DNA of 64,000 nt from Amycolatopsis sp. WQ 127309 (GCF_023023025.1 NZ_CP095481.1:10305001-10369000); one strand, 5' to 3'; counted from the first letter of the stretch, positions 18,913 to 28,361 are shown. Translations and numbers: made by a program. Notes: generated from the sequence alone by a model not told the origin.

Positions 18913-19527
18913 TCAGCGGGGTCGGAACACCGTCGCGAAGGCCACTTCGCCGCCGGCCACCACGCAGTGCACGACGGCGCCCGGCGCGGGCCCGGGGCCG
19001 AAGCACGAGACCAGCACCCGGTCGGGGCCGGTCGCCTGGACCTCGGTGCGCGGGAACTCCGCGAGCACCTCGGCGACCTCGGCGCCCGGCGCTTCCAGGT
19101 ACCCCAGGACGACCTCGCGGGCCGACGCCGGCGGCGGGATCGGCAGGCCGTGACCGTCGAAGAGCCGGTTCAGCTGGTCGGCCGCGGAAACCGCGCGGGG
19201 GAAACCGGCGAACGCGGCCGTCTGGACCACGATCTCGCCCACCTCGGCCGGCGACAGCCCGGACGCCAGGCCGGTGCGGAGGTGCACGCTCAGCGGCGGC
19301 CCGACCATCCCCGCCGCGATGATCGCGGCGAGGGTGGCGGCTTCGCGTGTGCGGGCGTCGAGGGCCGGGCGCTCGTGGAGGTGACCGTAGACCGTGCCGA
19401 CGGCCAGCTCACCGAGCGCGGGGACGGTGGCGAAGAGGGCGTCGAGCCGGGCTTCGCCACCCTCGACCAGCCCCGCGAAGGTGGCGCGGCCGCGGTCGTG
19501 CAGCTGGTCCATCGGCTCGGTCATCAC
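18913..19527 (-). CDS. Carboxymuconolactone decarboxylase-like protein
   Basis: A 204-residue protein. Residues 30-125 have the AhpD/CMD helical pattern: [39 protein letters not shown] and [14 protein letters not shown], where the L-x-x-G-L-S-x-E-E-I block is diagnostic. There is no CxxC, so it is of the gamma-carboxymuconolactone decarboxylase rather than AhpD peroxidase type. Residues 130-204 form an extra strand-rich C-terminal part, perhaps an NTF2-like module. It lies eight bases downstream of the DUF5685 gene on the same strand, so the two are probably cotranscribed. Confidence 0.75.
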   Translation of the reverse strand: MMTEPMDQLHDRGRATFAGLVEGGEARLDALFATVPALGELAVGTVYGHLHERPALDARTREAATLAAIIAAGMVGPPLSVHLRTGLASGLSPAEVGEIVVQTAAFAGFPRAVSAADQLNRLFDGHGLPIPPPASAREVVLGYLEAPGAEVAEVLAEFPRTEVQATGPDRVLVSCFGPGPAPGAVVHCVVAGGEVAFATVFRPR

Positions 19528-19535
19528 GGTTCCCT

Positions 19536-21206
19536 TCAGTTGCAGTCACAACAGGAACAGCAGTCGCAGCAGTCACAGTCGCAGTCGCAGCCGCCGGTCG
19601 CCGACGGTTTCCCGCTCCACGGCCCGGGATAGGGATCACGGCAGCAGAACTGGCAGGTACAGCACATGTAGGAGGCTACGGCGCAGCCGAAGAAGAAGGT
19701 GCGCTTCTTCGGGGGCACGGCGAACTTCGGGACCCAGAGGCCGCCGCCCTTGCCGTCGAGGGGCTCGGGTTCCGGGCCGTCGGGCCCGTCCGGCCCGCCG
19801 GGACCTCCGGGGCCACCCGGTCCGCCCGGGCCGCCGGGGCCTCCCGGACCGCCTGGGCCTCCGGGTCCGGCCGGACCCCAGGGACCGCCGGGTCCGGCAG
19901 GACCACCTGGGCCGCCGGGGCTTCCGGACCAACCCGGGCCACCCGGGTTTCCCGGCCGGCCGGGACCGCCCGGCCCACCGCCCCACTGCGGACCTCCAGG
20001 CGGCGGCTGCTGCCCCGGCGGCTGGTGCGGATGCTGCTGAGGCCGCGGCCCCGGCCCGATCCACCCTGGCGGCGGTTGCTGCCCGGTGGCACCACCTGCG
20101 CTGTCCCCGAGCTGCGAACCCGGCTCGGCGGGATCGCCGGCCTTAAGGCCACCAACCGTGAACCGGCTAGGCCCAACGGGATCGCCAGGCTGAAAACCAC
20201 CGCCGAGCAGCCCGGCGGCACCGGCAGCAGGCAACCACGGCTGACCGCCCGGCCCGGCGGGATCGCCAGGCCGGAAACCGTGCCCCTGCGGACCGTCTGC
20301 AGCACCGCCGTGGCTGTGTCCGTGCGCGTGACCACCGCTGTGGTCGTGGGCCGAGCCGTGGCCGAAGGCGCGGCGGACCGCTTGCCTCAGCTCGTGCGCC
20401 AGCAGTGCGTGCACCAGCGCCGGTTGGGCGAACTCCGCCTCCCGCAACGCCAGCTCCACCCCCAGCACCGCGTCGTCGCACAGCCGGCGGGCCTCCACGA
20501 GGTCCGTTCCCGTGGCCAGCAACGGGTTCCACGCTCCCGCCGCCGCGTCCGCCGCCTGGTCCTCGACCGCGTCCAGCAGGTGCGCCGCGCGGCCGAACAG
20601 GCGGCCCGCCTCGGCCAGGGGCGCCACGTTGCCCGGCCGTCCGGCCAGCTCCGCCGTGCGGGCGAACGCCGCCGACGTGGCCAGTTCCGCGGGCTCGGTG
20701 GCCAGCAGCGCCGAGTCGCCCGGGCGCATCGCCCGTTCCAGTTCGCCCTGGCGGTCGACGGCTTCGGTCAGCACCGTCGTGTCGAACCCGACGCGGCCAC
20801 CCGTGCGGCTGCCCTGCTTCGCCCAGCGGGACGCGACGCGGCGGGCGGCCACCGCCACCGGGCGCCTGCCGAACGCGCCGTCGCGGTCCTCGACGTGGTC
20901 GCCGACCTTCGCCGCGGCCAGCACCAGCGACACCGCCGCGGCCAGCTGGGCGCCTTCGCCGCGGGCCACCGACGCCGAGCGCATGCCGCGCAGCGGGCAC
21001 GGACCCGCGTCGCGGCGCCCGTCCGCGCGCGGCGTCTGGGCTTCGACGAGGACCGAGATGATCAGCCCGTCGTAGTTGGTGACGACGCGCGCGAGCTGGC
21101 CGTGCTCGTCGCGCAGCGTGAGGCAGAGCCCGCACAGGTGCGCGACCCAGTCCGCGTGCAACGAACCGGACAGCCGGTGCCGGCACGGCCTGATGATCCC
21201 GAACAT
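19536..21206 (-). CDS. DUF5685-family protein with His-rich, collagen-like and Cys-rich C-terminus
   Basis: A 556-residue protein. Residues 1-280 are the helical DUF5685 domain, opening [12 protein letters not shown] and [15 protein letters not shown], a probable Cys/His metal site. A His-rich stretch ([15 protein letters not shown], near 295-315) follows, then a long Pro/Gly linker with GGP/GPG triplets (about 400-480) like collagen. The end is a conserved-looking [19 protein letters not shown] segment and a final tail [17 protein letters not shown]. At least 20 cysteines lie in the last 60 residues. The ATG at 21204-21206 starts the family N-terminus. Function is unknown; metal binding or assembly of an envelope structure is inference. 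Confidence 0.8.
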   Translation of the reverse strand: MFGIIRPCRHRLSGSLHADWVAHLCGLCLTLRDEHGQLARVVTNYDGLIISVLVEAQTPRADGRRDAGPCPLRGMRSASVARGEGAQLAAAVSLVLAAAKVGDHVEDRDGAFGRRPVAVAARRVASRWAKQGSRTGGRVGFDTTVLTEAVDRQGELERAMRPGDSALLATEPAELATSAAFARTAELAGRPGNVAPLAEAGRLFGRAAHLLDAVEDQAADAAAGAWNPLLATGTDLVEARRLCDDAVLGVELALREAEFAQPALVHALLAHELRQAVRRAFGHGSAHDHSGGHAHGHSHGGAADGPQGHGFRPGDPAGPGGQPWLPAAGAAGLLGGGFQPGDPVGPSRFTVGGLKAGDPAEPGSQLGDSAGGATGQQPPPGWIGPGPRPQQHPHQPPGQQPPPGGPQWGGGPGGPGRPGNPGGPGWSGSPGGPGGPAGPGGPWGPAGPGGPGGPGGPGGPGGPGGPGGPGGPDGPDGPEPEPLDGKGGGLWVPKFAVPPKKRTFFFGCAVASYMCCTCQFCCRDPYPGPWSGKPSATGGCDCDCDCCDCCSCCDCN

Positions 21207-21323
21207 CCCCAGTCCCCTCGGTTCCCCCGGTCGTCGGCGCACCTTAGCCCGAACGTGTGGCTCGCACCGCCGCCGTTCGCGATTCGTGACCGGGTTCCGC
21301 TCACTTGCGGGCAGGATGGGGCC

Positions 21324-21842
21324 ATGACGGGACTGCACCCGCCCAAGGTCGAAATCTTCGACCCGGCCGCGCGCACGAACATCGACCCGAAGGGCATCAG
21401 CCGGGAGGTCGAGGAGTTCCGCGAGGAACCGTTCGGCCTGTACCTCGCCCGCCCGGCGCCGGGCCGTGCCCAGTTCCACTACCTCGAGTCGTGGCTGCTG
21501 CCGGAGCTCGGCCTGCGCGTCACCGACTTCTGGTTCTCCCCCGGCCACGAACGCGACCAGGACTTCTACCTGGACGTCGTCCGCGTGAACCGCGACGGCC
21601 CCCGCTGGGTCGCCACCGACCTCTACGTCGACATCGTGCTGAAGGACAAGCTCTCCCTGCGCACCATCGACACCGACGAGCTGCTGGAAGCCCGCACCGC
21701 GGGCCTCGTCACGGCGGACGAGGCCGAGGCCGCGCTGGAGACCACCTACGCGGCCATCGAGGGGCTGGCCTCGCACGGCTACGACCTCGCCGCCTGGCTC
21801 GCCACGAAGGACGTCACGCTGACCTGGCGGCGCCACCCCTGA
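21324..21842 (+). CDS. DUF402-domain protein
   Basis: A 172-residue protein with the DUF402 (FomD/Ntdp-like) fold. Family landmarks are [36 protein letters not shown] in pieces, then [11 protein letters not shown] and [20 protein letters not shown]. Some DUF402 members are nucleotide phosphatases that need Mn2+/Co2+; activity here is not proven. The ATG at 21324 has RBS-like GCAGGATGGGG upstream. A hairpin at 21874-21894 follows 32 bases after the stop. Confidence 0.8.
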   Translation: MTGLHPPKVEIFDPAARTNIDPKGISREVEEFREEPFGLYLARPAPGRAQFHYLESWLLPELGLRVTDFWFSPGHERDQDFYLDVVRVNRDGPRWVATDLYVDIVLKDKLSLRTIDTDELLEARTAGLVTADEAEAALETTYAAIEGLASHGYDLAAWLATKDVTLTWRRHP

Positions 21843-21873
21843 GGGCCACCGGGTCCACCATCCGGTGGATGCC

Positions 21874-21894
21874 GGGTCCTCCGGTGGAGGACCC
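21874..21894 (+). terminator. Hairpin after the DUF402 gene
   Basis: Perfect 9-bp inverted repeat GGGTCCTCC/GGAGGACCC with a three-base loop, 32 bases downstream of the stop codon. No U-run follows, as is common for GC-rich actinobacterial terminators. A weaker copy of the same motif (GGGTCCACCATCCGGTGGAT) lies just before it. Confidence 0.5.
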
Positions 21895-21941
21895 GATCCC
21901 GGCCGTCCCGACGATTCGCCGGCCCCCGCCGCCGCGGGACG

Positions 21942-21968
21942 CTCGATCCGTTCGCACAACGGATCGAG
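21942..21968 (+). promoter_or_regulatory. Inverted repeat in the leader of the ABC-exporter operon
   Basis: Perfect 11-bp arms CTCGATCCGTT and AACGGATCGAG with a five-base spacer. It ends immediately before the ribosome-binding site (GAGGGGACGG) of the ATPase gene at 21982. The position suits an operator for a dimeric regulator, for instance the NarL-type regulator encoded at 26539-27180, or an RNA hairpin that limits translation. The sequence alone cannot decide. Confidence 0.5.
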
Positions 21969-21981
21969 AGGGGACGGCGGC

Positions 21982-22887
21982 ATGCCGGTCATCCAGGTCG
22001 AGCACCTCCACAAGCGGTACGGCGAGAAGGTCGCGGTCGACGACGTCTCGTTCGACGTCGAGCGCGGCGAGATCTTCGGCATCCTGGGCCCGAACGGCGC
22101 GGGCAAGACCACGACCGTCGAGTGCCTGGAAGGGCTGCGGGTGCCCGACGGCGGCACGCTGTCGGTGCTCGGGCTCGACCCGCACCGCGACCGCGCCGAG
22201 CTGCGCCAGCGCGTCGGCGTCCAGCTCCAGGAGAGCCGGCTGCAGGACAAGCTGCGGGTCGGCGAGCTGCTCGACCTCTACGCCGGCTTCTACCGCAAGC
22301 CCGCGGACCAGTCTCGGCTGCTCGCCACGCTGGGGCTGACCGAGCAGCGGACCACCGCGTACAAGAAGCTCTCCGGCGGCCAGCAGCAACGGCTGTCCAT
22401 CGCGCTCGCGCTGATCGGCAGCCCGGAGGTCGCGGTGCTCGACGAGCTGACCACCGGCCTCGACCCGCAGGCCCGCCGCGACACGTGGGACCTGATCGAG
22501 GCCGTGCGCGACCAGGGCGTGACGATCCTGCTGGTCACGCACTTCATGGCCGAGGCCGAGCGGCTCTGCGACCGGATCGCGGTCATCGACGCCGGACGCG
22601 TCGTCGCACTCGACACGCCGGCCGGGCTGGTCGCCGGGGTGGACGACGAGCAGGTCGTCCGGTTCCGGCCGTCGAGCCCCGTCGACGCGGCCGCGTTGGA
22701 GGCCCTGCCCGAGGTCCGCCGCGTCGAGCGGCACGGCGGCCAGGTCGTGGTGACCGGCCGGGGCAACGTGCTGCACGCCGTGACGTCGCTGCTCGCCCGG
22801 CTCGGCGTGATCGCCGGGGACCTGCGCGTCGAGCAAGCCGGTCTCGACGACGCCTTCGTCGCGCTGACCGGCCACAAGCCGGAATGA
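21982..22887 (+). CDS. ABC transporter ATP-binding protein (DrrA/NatA type)
   Basis: A 301-residue ATPase. Walker [16 protein letters not shown] near residue 40, Q-loop [13 protein letters not shown], signature [18 protein letters not shown], Walker [15 protein letters not shown] (glutamate replaced by Asp-Glu order typical of this subfamily) and H-loop [11 protein letters not shown] are all present, with a C-terminal regulatory extension of about 80 residues. ATG at 21982 is preceded by GAGGGGACGG. It heads an operon with a permease, a GT39-like enzyme and a two-component system; drug or lipid export is the usual role of this architecture. Confidence 0.93.
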   Translation: MPVIQVEHLHKRYGEKVAVDDVSFDVERGEIFGILGPNGAGKTTTVECLEGLRVPDGGTLSVLGLDPHRDRAELRQRVGVQLQESRLQDKLRVGELLDLYAGFYRKPADQSRLLATLGLTEQRTTAYKKLSGGQQQRLSIALALIGSPEVAVLDELTTGLDPQARRDTWDLIEAVRDQGVTILLVTHFMAEAERLCDRIAVIDAGRVVALDTPAGLVAGVDDEQVVRFRPSSPVDAAALEALPEVRRVERHGGQVVVTGRGNVLHAVTSLLARLGVIAGDLRVEQAGLDDAFVALTGHKPE

Positions 22888-22897
22888 GGGGGAAACC

Positions 22898-23641
22898 ATG
22901 AGTGTCCTGACCAAGCTGACCACCGCCGAGGCGAAGGTGTTCCTGCGCGACCCGGGTGCCCCGGCCGTCGTCGTCGGCATCCCGCTCGCGCTGCTGCTGG
23001 TGTTCGGGCTGATGCCCGGCGCGAACGCCCCGGACCCGAAGTACGGCGGGCACAGCGCGCTGGCCACGGTGATCGCGCCGATGGCCGTGACGATCCTGAT
23101 CGCCATGCTGGCGTTGACGCAGTTCCCGAACGCGCTGGGCACCTACCGGGAAAAGGGCCTGCTGAAACGGCTTTCCGCCAGCCCGGTGCCGCCGAGCCGG
23201 CTGCTCGCCGCGCAGCTGCTGGTGAACCTGGCCGCGGTGGTCGTGGTGGTCGTGCTCATCGTGGGGGTGGGCACGCTCGCGCTCGGCATCGCGCTGCCGG
23301 GCAACCCAGCCGGGTTCCTGCTCTCGCTCGTGCTCGGCGCGCTGGCGTTGTTCTCGGTCGGGCTGCTGGTGGCGGCGCTCGCGCCCACCGGCCGCGCGGC
23401 CAGTGGCATCGGGTCGGCGTTGTTCTTCCCGATGCTGGCGCTCGGCGGGGTGTGGGTGCCGAAGGAGCAGCTGCCGCCGTTCCTGCAGCACGTCGCCGAC
23501 GTCCTGCCGCTCGGCGCGACGCTCAACGCGCTGCGCGCCACCTGGGCCGGCGATGCCCCGGAGCTGCTGCAGCTCGGGGCGATGGCGGCCTTCGCCGTCG
23601 TCTGCACGGCGATCGCGACGCGGGTGTTCCGATGGGTGTGA
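22898..23641 (+). CDS. ABC-2 type transporter permease
   Basis: A 247-residue membrane protein with six predicted helices (VVVGIPLALLLVFGLMPG, VIAPMAVTILIAMLALTQF, LLVNLAAVVVVVVLIVGVG and others) and the ABC-2 signature EKGLLKRLSASPVPPSRLLAAQL. It follows the ATPase by 10 bases with RBS AGGGGGAAA, and forms the transmembrane half of the exporter. It overlaps the next gene by 10 bases. Confidence 0.92.
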   Translation: MSVLTKLTTAEAKVFLRDPGAPAVVVGIPLALLLVFGLMPGANAPDPKYGGHSALATVIAPMAVTILIAMLALTQFPNALGTYREKGLLKRLSASPVPPSRLLAAQLLVNLAAVVVVVVLIVGVGTLALGIALPGNPAGFLLSLVLGALALFSVGLLVAALAPTGRAASGIGSALFFPMLALGGVWVPKEQLPPFLQHVADVLPLGATLNALRATWAGDAPELLQLGAMAAFAVVCTAIATRVFRWV

Positions 23642-25137
23642 CGACCGCGCCCGCACCGGCCCGGCGCCGGCCGGTGGCCCCGATCGCCCGCGTCCCGCTG
23701 GCCGTCGTCACCGCGCTGCTCGCCGTCCCGCTGGTGCTGACCGCGAACCGCTACGGCTACTTCGGCGACGAGCTCTACTTCCTCGCCGCGGGCCGGCACC
23801 TGGCCTGGGGCTACGTCGACCAGCCGCCGTTGCTGCCGCTGCTCGCCCGGACGATGGACGCGCTCGGCCACACGCCGTTCGTGCTGCGGATCCCGGCGAT
23901 GCTGGCGGTGCTGGCCGGCGTCGTCCTGACCGCGCTGATCGCCCGCGAACTCGGCGGCGCGGCGAAGGCGCAAACGCTTGCCGCTGGCACTTTCGCCGTG
24001 GCGATCCAGGTCCTGGCGAGCGGGCACTACCTCGCGACGTCCACAGTGGACCCGTTCCTCTGGACACTGCTGCTGTGGCTGCTGGTCCGCTGGCTGCGCA
24101 CCCGCGCCGACGGCCTGCTCGTGTGGGCCGGGGTCGTGACGGCGCTCGCGCTGTACACGAAGTTCCTCATCGGCGGCTTCTGGCTCGCCGCCGGCGTGGC
24201 GATCCTGGTGTGCGGCCCGCGGGAACTGCTGCGGCGGCCCGCGTTGTGGGCCGGGGCCGCGATCGCCGTGGTGGCGCTGGTGCCGACGCTGCTCTGGCAG
24301 GCGGCGCACGGCTGGCCGCAGCTCGGCATGGGCGCGGCGATCTCCCAGGAGGTCGCGGACACCTGGGGCGGGCGCGGGCTGTTCCTGCCGGAGGTGCTGC
24401 TCGTCGCCGGCCTCCCGGTCGGCGCGGTCCTGCTCTGCTACGGCCTGTGGCGGCTCCTGCGCAGCCCCGAACTCCGGTTCCTCGGCTGGACGGCGGTCGC
24501 GCTGACCGTGGTGTTCCTGGCCGTGAACGGCCGGAACTACTACGTCGCCGGGATGTTCCCGGTGTGCTGGGCGATGGCCGCGGTCGCGCTGGAACGCCGG
24601 GAGCCGTCACGCCGGTGGCGGTGGCTCGCGACGTGGCCGTGTTACGTCGTGGCGGCGCTGCTCGCCGTGCCCGGCGCGCTGCCGGTCTGGCCGCGGGCCT
24701 GGCTGACCGAGCACCCGGCGCTGCCGGCGCCGGTGTTCGCGTTCGCGGAGATCGGCTGGCCCGAAGGCGCCCGGTCGGTCGCTACGACGTTCGCCGCGCT
24801 GCCCGGCAAGGCGCACACCGCGGTGGTGACCGAGTCGTACTGGGAGGCGAGCGCGCTCGACCGCTACGGCCGTGACCTCGGGCTGCCGGAACCGGCCAGC
24901 GGCAACCGCGGGTACGCGACCCTGGTCGTGCCGGCCGCCGACGCGACCGACGTCCTGTACGTCGGGGCCGACCCGCGGCCGTTGCTCGGGCACTTCGCCG
25001 GCCTCCGGCCGCTCGGCGAGGTGGACACCGGCGAAGCGAAGCCGAGTTACTTCGCCGGGCAGCCGATGTGGCTGGCGACCGGCCGCACCGAGCCGTGGCC
25101 CACGCTGTGGCCGAAGCTGACGAACACACACACGTGA
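23632..25137 (+). CDS. GT39/ArnT-like membrane glycosyltransferase
   Basis: A 501-residue GT-C fold protein with about ten hydrophobic segments. The first external loop carries the key acidic pair in YGYFGDELYFLAAGRHLAWGYVDQPPLLP, which is the D-E-L-Y and D-Q-P-P-L signature of PMT_2/GT83-like enzymes using polyprenyl-phosphate sugars. The C-terminal about 120 residues form a soluble outer domain. Likely it decorates a lipid, wall polymer or protein at the outer membrane face. The ATG at 23632 lies inside the end of the permease gene (10-bp overlap), giving translational coupling. Confidence 0.88.
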   Translation: MGVTTAPAPARRRPVAPIARVPLAVVTALLAVPLVLTANRYGYFGDELYFLAAGRHLAWGYVDQPPLLPLLARTMDALGHTPFVLRIPAMLAVLAGVVLTALIARELGGAAKAQTLAAGTFAVAIQVLASGHYLATSTVDPFLWTLLLWLLVRWLRTRADGLLVWAGVVTALALYTKFLIGGFWLAAGVAILVCGPRELLRRPALWAGAAIAVVALVPTLLWQAAHGWPQLGMGAAISQEVADTWGGRGLFLPEVLLVAGLPVGAVLLCYGLWRLLRSPELRFLGWTAVALTVVFLAVNGRNYYVAGMFPVCWAMAAVALERREPSRRWRWLATWPCYVVAALLAVPGALPVWPRAWLTEHPALPAPVFAFAEIGWPEGARSVATTFAALPGKAHTAVVTESYWEASALDRYGRDLGLPEPASGNRGYATLVVPAADATDVLYVGADPRPLLGHFAGLRPLGEVDTGEAKPSYFAGQPMWLATGRTEPWPTLWPKLTNTHT

Positions 25138-25187
25138 AGCCCGTAGGGTGCGGCGCAAGACCGGCCCCGGCGAAGGACAGGAGCGTG

Positions 25188-25271
25188 ATGAACGCCGTGA
25201 CCACCGCCTCCGACCAGGCGAAAACCGCGCTGCTGCCGTTCGCCGCGATCCGGCCGGGGCTCCGGGCGTGA
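25188..25271 (+). CDS. Possible 27-residue leader peptide overlapping the kinase start
   Basis: A short frame of 27 codons begins with ATG at 25188, four bases after a good ribosome-binding site (GGACAGGAG). It ends with TGA inside the GTGA that starts the sensor kinase. The peptide starts MNAVTTASDQAKTALLPF and has no known motif. The histidine kinase GTG has no SD of its own, since the sequence just upstream is this ORF, so reading the short frame may deliver ribosomes to the kinase by coupling. It could instead be a leftover N-terminus; evidence is the SD and overlap only. Confidence 0.45.
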   Translation: MNAVTTASDQAKTALLPFAAIRPGLRA

Positions 25272-26542
25272 GCGCCGGGTTCGACTGGAACCGGCCGCTG
25301 TGGCCGCCGCTGACCGCGCAGGAGCCGACCGGCTGGCAGCCGTGGCTGAGCCGGATCGAGAGGTACGTCCCCGGCGTCCTGCTCGCGATCGCGACCGCGA
25401 TCACCCTCGGCGTCGGCGGCCACGGCGGCCGCTGGTGGGCGACCACCGGCGTCCTGGTCGCCGCGACCGCGCTCTGGGTGCTCGGCACGGTCGTCCTCGC
25501 GCCGGTGCGGCTGCGCGAGCACCCGGTGTTCGCCCTGGTCACCTTCCTCGGCGTGATCGGACTGGGCAGTGCGCTGGAGGTCCGGGACGTCACGTTCCTC
25601 ATCTTCATGATCTACGCGTTCCTCGCCGCGATGCAGGTGCGGCCCACCTGGCTCGCCTTCCTCGCGCTGGCGGCGACGTCCCTGCTGATCAACACCCTCG
25701 GCAACGGCGGGCCGGTCCGCGCCCTGGGCGACAAGCCGGGCATCTGGATCACGATCACCATCGTGCAGACCGCGGCGATCGGGGGCGGCGGGCTGCTGTC
25801 GACGGCCGTCGCCCGGCAGAACGAGCAACGCCGCCGCACCCTGGACGAACTGGCCGCCGCCCAAGCCGAGAACGAAGGCCTGCAACGGCAGCTGCTCAGC
25901 CAGGCCCGGGAAGCCGGGATGCTCGACGAGCGGCAGCGGCTCGCCCAGGAGATCCACGACACCCTGGCGCAGGGTTTCACCGGCATCATCACGCAGCTGG
26001 AAGCCGCCGCGCTCGCCAAGGAGCACCCCGCGGAGTGGCAGCGGCACCTGGACTCCGCGACCGCGCTCGCCCGGGAGAACCTCACCGCCGCGCGCCGCTC
26101 GGTGCGCGCGCTGCACCCCGAACCCCTCGACGGCGCAACGCTTCCCGACGCGCTGGCCGACGTCGCGGCGCGGTGGAGCGAGCGGACCGGCGTGCCCGCG
26201 ACGTGCACCACCACCGGCGACCCGCGGCGGCTGCACCCGGAGATCGAGGCGACGGTCCTGCGGATCACCCAGGAAGCCCTGTCCAATGTGGACAAGCACG
26301 CGGCGGCGGGCCGGGTCGGTCTCACCCTGTCGTACATGGACGACGAGGTGACCTTGGACGTCCGGGACGACGGAGCCGGCTTCGAGCCCGCGACCGGGGA
26401 CGGCGGGTTCGGGCTGCCGGGCATGCGCCGCCGGGTGCGGCGGCTCGCCGGTACGCTCCACGTCGAGTCCGAGCCCGGCGCCGGGACCGCAATCTCCGTC
26501 GCCCTGCCCGCCGTCCCGTTGCTCCCGGAGGCTCCCGCATGA
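25268..26542 (+). CDS. NarL-type sensor histidine kinase
   Basis: A 424-residue kinase. The N-terminal about 180 residues contain five or six transmembrane helices and no extracellular domain of size, so it probably senses a membrane signal. A coiled coil (RRRTLDELAAAQAENEGLQ) leads to the HisKA_3 dimerisation/phosphoacceptor helix LAQEIHDTLAQGFTGII near residue 238, and a HATPase with NVDKHA (N box), DDGAGFEP and GGFGLPGMRRR follow. The start is GTG 25268; its stop overlaps the regulator start (ATGA). It forms a two-component pair with the next gene and probably controls the ABC exporter operon upstream. Confidence 0.93.
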   Translation: MSAGFDWNRPLWPPLTAQEPTGWQPWLSRIERYVPGVLLAIATAITLGVGGHGGRWWATTGVLVAATALWVLGTVVLAPVRLREHPVFALVTFLGVIGLGSALEVRDVTFLIFMIYAFLAAMQVRPTWLAFLALAATSLLINTLGNGGPVRALGDKPGIWITITIVQTAAIGGGGLLSTAVARQNEQRRRTLDELAAAQAENEGLQRQLLSQAREAGMLDERQRLAQEIHDTLAQGFTGIITQLEAAALAKEHPAEWQRHLDSATALARENLTAARRSVRALHPEPLDGATLPDALADVAARWSERTGVPATCTTTGDPRRLHPEIEATVLRITQEALSNVDKHAAAGRVGLTLSYMDDEVTLDVRDDGAGFEPATGDGGFGLPGMRRRVRRLAGTLHVESEPGAGTAISVALPAVPLLPEAPA

Positions 26543-27180
26543 CGATCACCGTGCTGATCGCCGACGACCACCCGATCGTCCGGGACGGCCTGCGCGGCAT
26601 CCTGTCCGCGGAACCGGCCCACGGCGAAGAGGGTTTCGAGGTGCTCGGCGAGGCGGCCGACGGCGCCGAAGCCGTCACCCTGGCCGAACGGCTGCGGCCC
26701 GCCGTCGTGCTGATGGACCTGCGGATGCCGGGCACCGACGGCGTCACGGCGATCAGCGAGCTCGCGCGGCTGGGGAACCCGGCGCGGATCCTGGTGCTGA
26801 CGACGTACGACACCGACTCGGACGTCCTGCCGGCGATCGAGGCGGGCGCGACCGGCTACCTGCTCAAGGACGCGCCCCGCGAGGAGCTGTTCCGCGCGGT
26901 CCGGGCGGCGGCCCGCGGACAGGCCGTGCTCTCCCCCGCCGTCGCCGGCCGGCTGATGGGGCGGATGCGCCGGCCCGCGCGGGAACCGTTGTCGCAGCGC
27001 GAGCTCGAGGTGCTGACGCTGGTCGCGCGCGGCTCGTCGAACAAGGAGACGGCGAAGAAGCTGTTCATCAGCGAAGCGACGGTCAAGACGCACCTGATCC
27101 ACGTCTACGCGAAGCTCGGGGTCAAGGACCGCGCGGCCGCCGTCGCCGTCGCGTTCGAACGCGGGCTGCTCGGCTCCTAG
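26539..27180 (+). CDS. NarL/LuxR-family response regulator
   Basis: A 213-residue regulator. Residues 1-125 form the receiver domain: DDHP acidic pocket, phosphoacceptor Asp in VVLMDLRMPG (about residue 60), T in VLTTYDTD and K in GYLLKDAPREE. Residues about 148-210 form a LuxR HTH (SQRELEVLTLVARGSSNKE, then ISEATVKTHLIHVYAKL). ATG overlaps the kinase stop by 4 bp. Its TAG stop overlaps the CTA (TAG on the minus strand) of coaE within CTAG at 27177-27180. Confidence 0.94.
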   Translation: MTITVLIADDHPIVRDGLRGILSAEPAHGEEGFEVLGEAADGAEAVTLAERLRPAVVLMDLRMPGTDGVTAISELARLGNPARILVLTTYDTDSDVLPAIEAGATGYLLKDAPREELFRAVRAAARGQAVLSPAVAGRLMGRMRRPAREPLSQRELEVLTLVARGSSNKETAKKLFISEATVKTHLIHVYAKLGVKDRAAAVAVAFERGLLGS

Positions 27181-28361
27181 GGCGTCCAGCCGGTCGTCTC
27201 GGCCCACTTCTCCGCCCGGACGAACGCGCCGTTGACCCAGTCCTGCTTCTCGTCGGCGTAGGCGGCGACGGTGCCGTCGGCGGCGTGCGCGTCGGCCAGC
27301 CGCAGCTTCACGTCGCGGTAGTCGTCCCGCTCGGCCGGGTGCGCGCGCACGAAGTCGCGGAACAGCAGCGCGAGCCGCCACGCGGGTGTCTCGACGGACC
27401 GGACGTGCAGGTTCACCGGCCGTTTCGGGTCGGCGCCGACGTGCAGCCGCTTCGGCCAGGTGCCGGCGCCGTCCTGGGCGTCGTCGCCCCACTCCCCGGC
27501 CAGGCGCGGGAAACCGGCGTCGGAGAGCAGCTCGGTGAGCTTGTCGGCGTCGTCCAAAGTGGACACGGTCAGCTGGAGGTCGAGGACGTCCTTGGCCGGC
27601 AGGTCCGGCACGGCGGTGGACCCGATGTGGTCGGCGCGCCGGGCCAGCTCGCCGCTCACGGCGCGGACGCGGGCGAGCACCCGCTCGGCCTGCTGCGGCC
27701 AGGTGAGGTCGTACCCGGCGATCTTCGGCGACACCGGGGGCCGCGGCCGGCGCAGCCGGACGTTCGCCTCGAACGGCACCAGCCGGTCCGCCCACAGCGC
27801 GTCGACGTCGGCGAGCACCGCGTCCTCGGCACCGCCGTTGTCCAGCCAGACGTCGGCGACGGCGCGGCGCTGCTCGTCGCTCGCCTGCGCCCGGATCCGC
27901 GCGCGGGCGTCCGGCTCGGCCATCCCGCGCGCCGACACCAGCCGCCGGACCCGCACCTCGACGGGCGCGTCGACCACGACGACCAGGTGGTACGCCGTCG
28001 CGAGCCCGCCCTCCACCAGCAGCGGGATGTCGTGCACGACGATCGCGTCCGGCGCGGCGGCGGCCATCAGCTCACCGGTGCGGGCCCCGACCAGCGGGTG
28101 CACGATCGCGTTGAGCCGGCGGCGCGACTCGTCGTCGGCGAACGCCTTGGCGGCGAGCACCGGCCGGTCGAGCGAACCGTCGGCGGCCAGGATCTCCGGG
28201 CCGAACTCCTCGACGAGCCGGGCGAGCCCCTCGGTGCCGGGCTCGACCACCTCGCGGGCGATCTTGTCGGAGTCCACCAGCACGGCGCCGTGTTCGGCGA
28301 GCCGGTTCGCCACGGTCGACTTGCCGGCCCCGATCCCACCCGTCAACCCCACACGCAACAT
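27177..28361 (-). CDS. coaE: Dephospho-CoA kinase fused to a GrpB-like nucleotidyltransferase domain
   Basis: A 394-residue bifunctional-looking protein. Residues 1-200 are CoaE, which phosphorylates dephospho-CoA in the last CoA step: P-loop GLTGGIGAGKSTV, then VDSDKIAREVV, HPLVGARTGE, HDIPLLVEGGL and R-rich lid. Residues about 215-394 are a UPF0157/GrpB domain with VRAVSGELARRADHIGSTAVPDLPAKDVLD in the standard order (the HIGSTAVPGLxAKPxID motif with DVLD). The same fusion is known in mycobacteria and other actinobacteria. ATG 28359-28361 directly precedes the P-loop strand. It is convergent with the response regulator and shares the CTAG stop tetramer. Confidence 0.95.
   Translation of the reverse strand: MLRVGLTGGIGAGKSTVANRLAEHGAVLVDSDKIAREVVEPGTEGLARLVEEFGPEILAADGSLDRPVLAAKAFADDESRRRLNAIVHPLVGARTGELMAAAAPDAIVVHDIPLLVEGGLATAYHLVVVVDAPVEVRVRRLVSARGMAEPDARARIRAQASDEQRRAVADVWLDNGGAEDAVLADVDALWADRLVPFEANVRLRRPRPPVSPKIAGYDLTWPQQAERVLARVRAVSGELARRADHIGSTAVPDLPAKDVLDLQLTVSTLDDADKLTELLSDAGFPRLAGEWGDDAQDGAGTWPKRLHVGADPKRPVNLHVRSVETPAWRLALLFRDFVRAHPAERDDYRDVKLRLADAHAADGTVAAYADEKQDWVNGAFVRAEKWAETTGWTP

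Noticed and set aside
19699..20040. Plus-strand GPP/PGP collagen-like ORF
   Set aside because: It is the complement of the DUF5685 collagen-like region; the minus-strand frame continues into a known domain with start and stop, while this one has no RBS or partner domain.
21865..21981. Longer N-terminus for the ABC ATPase
   Set aside because: It would translate two hairpins and lacks an SD; the ATG at 21982 has GAGGGGACGG upstream.
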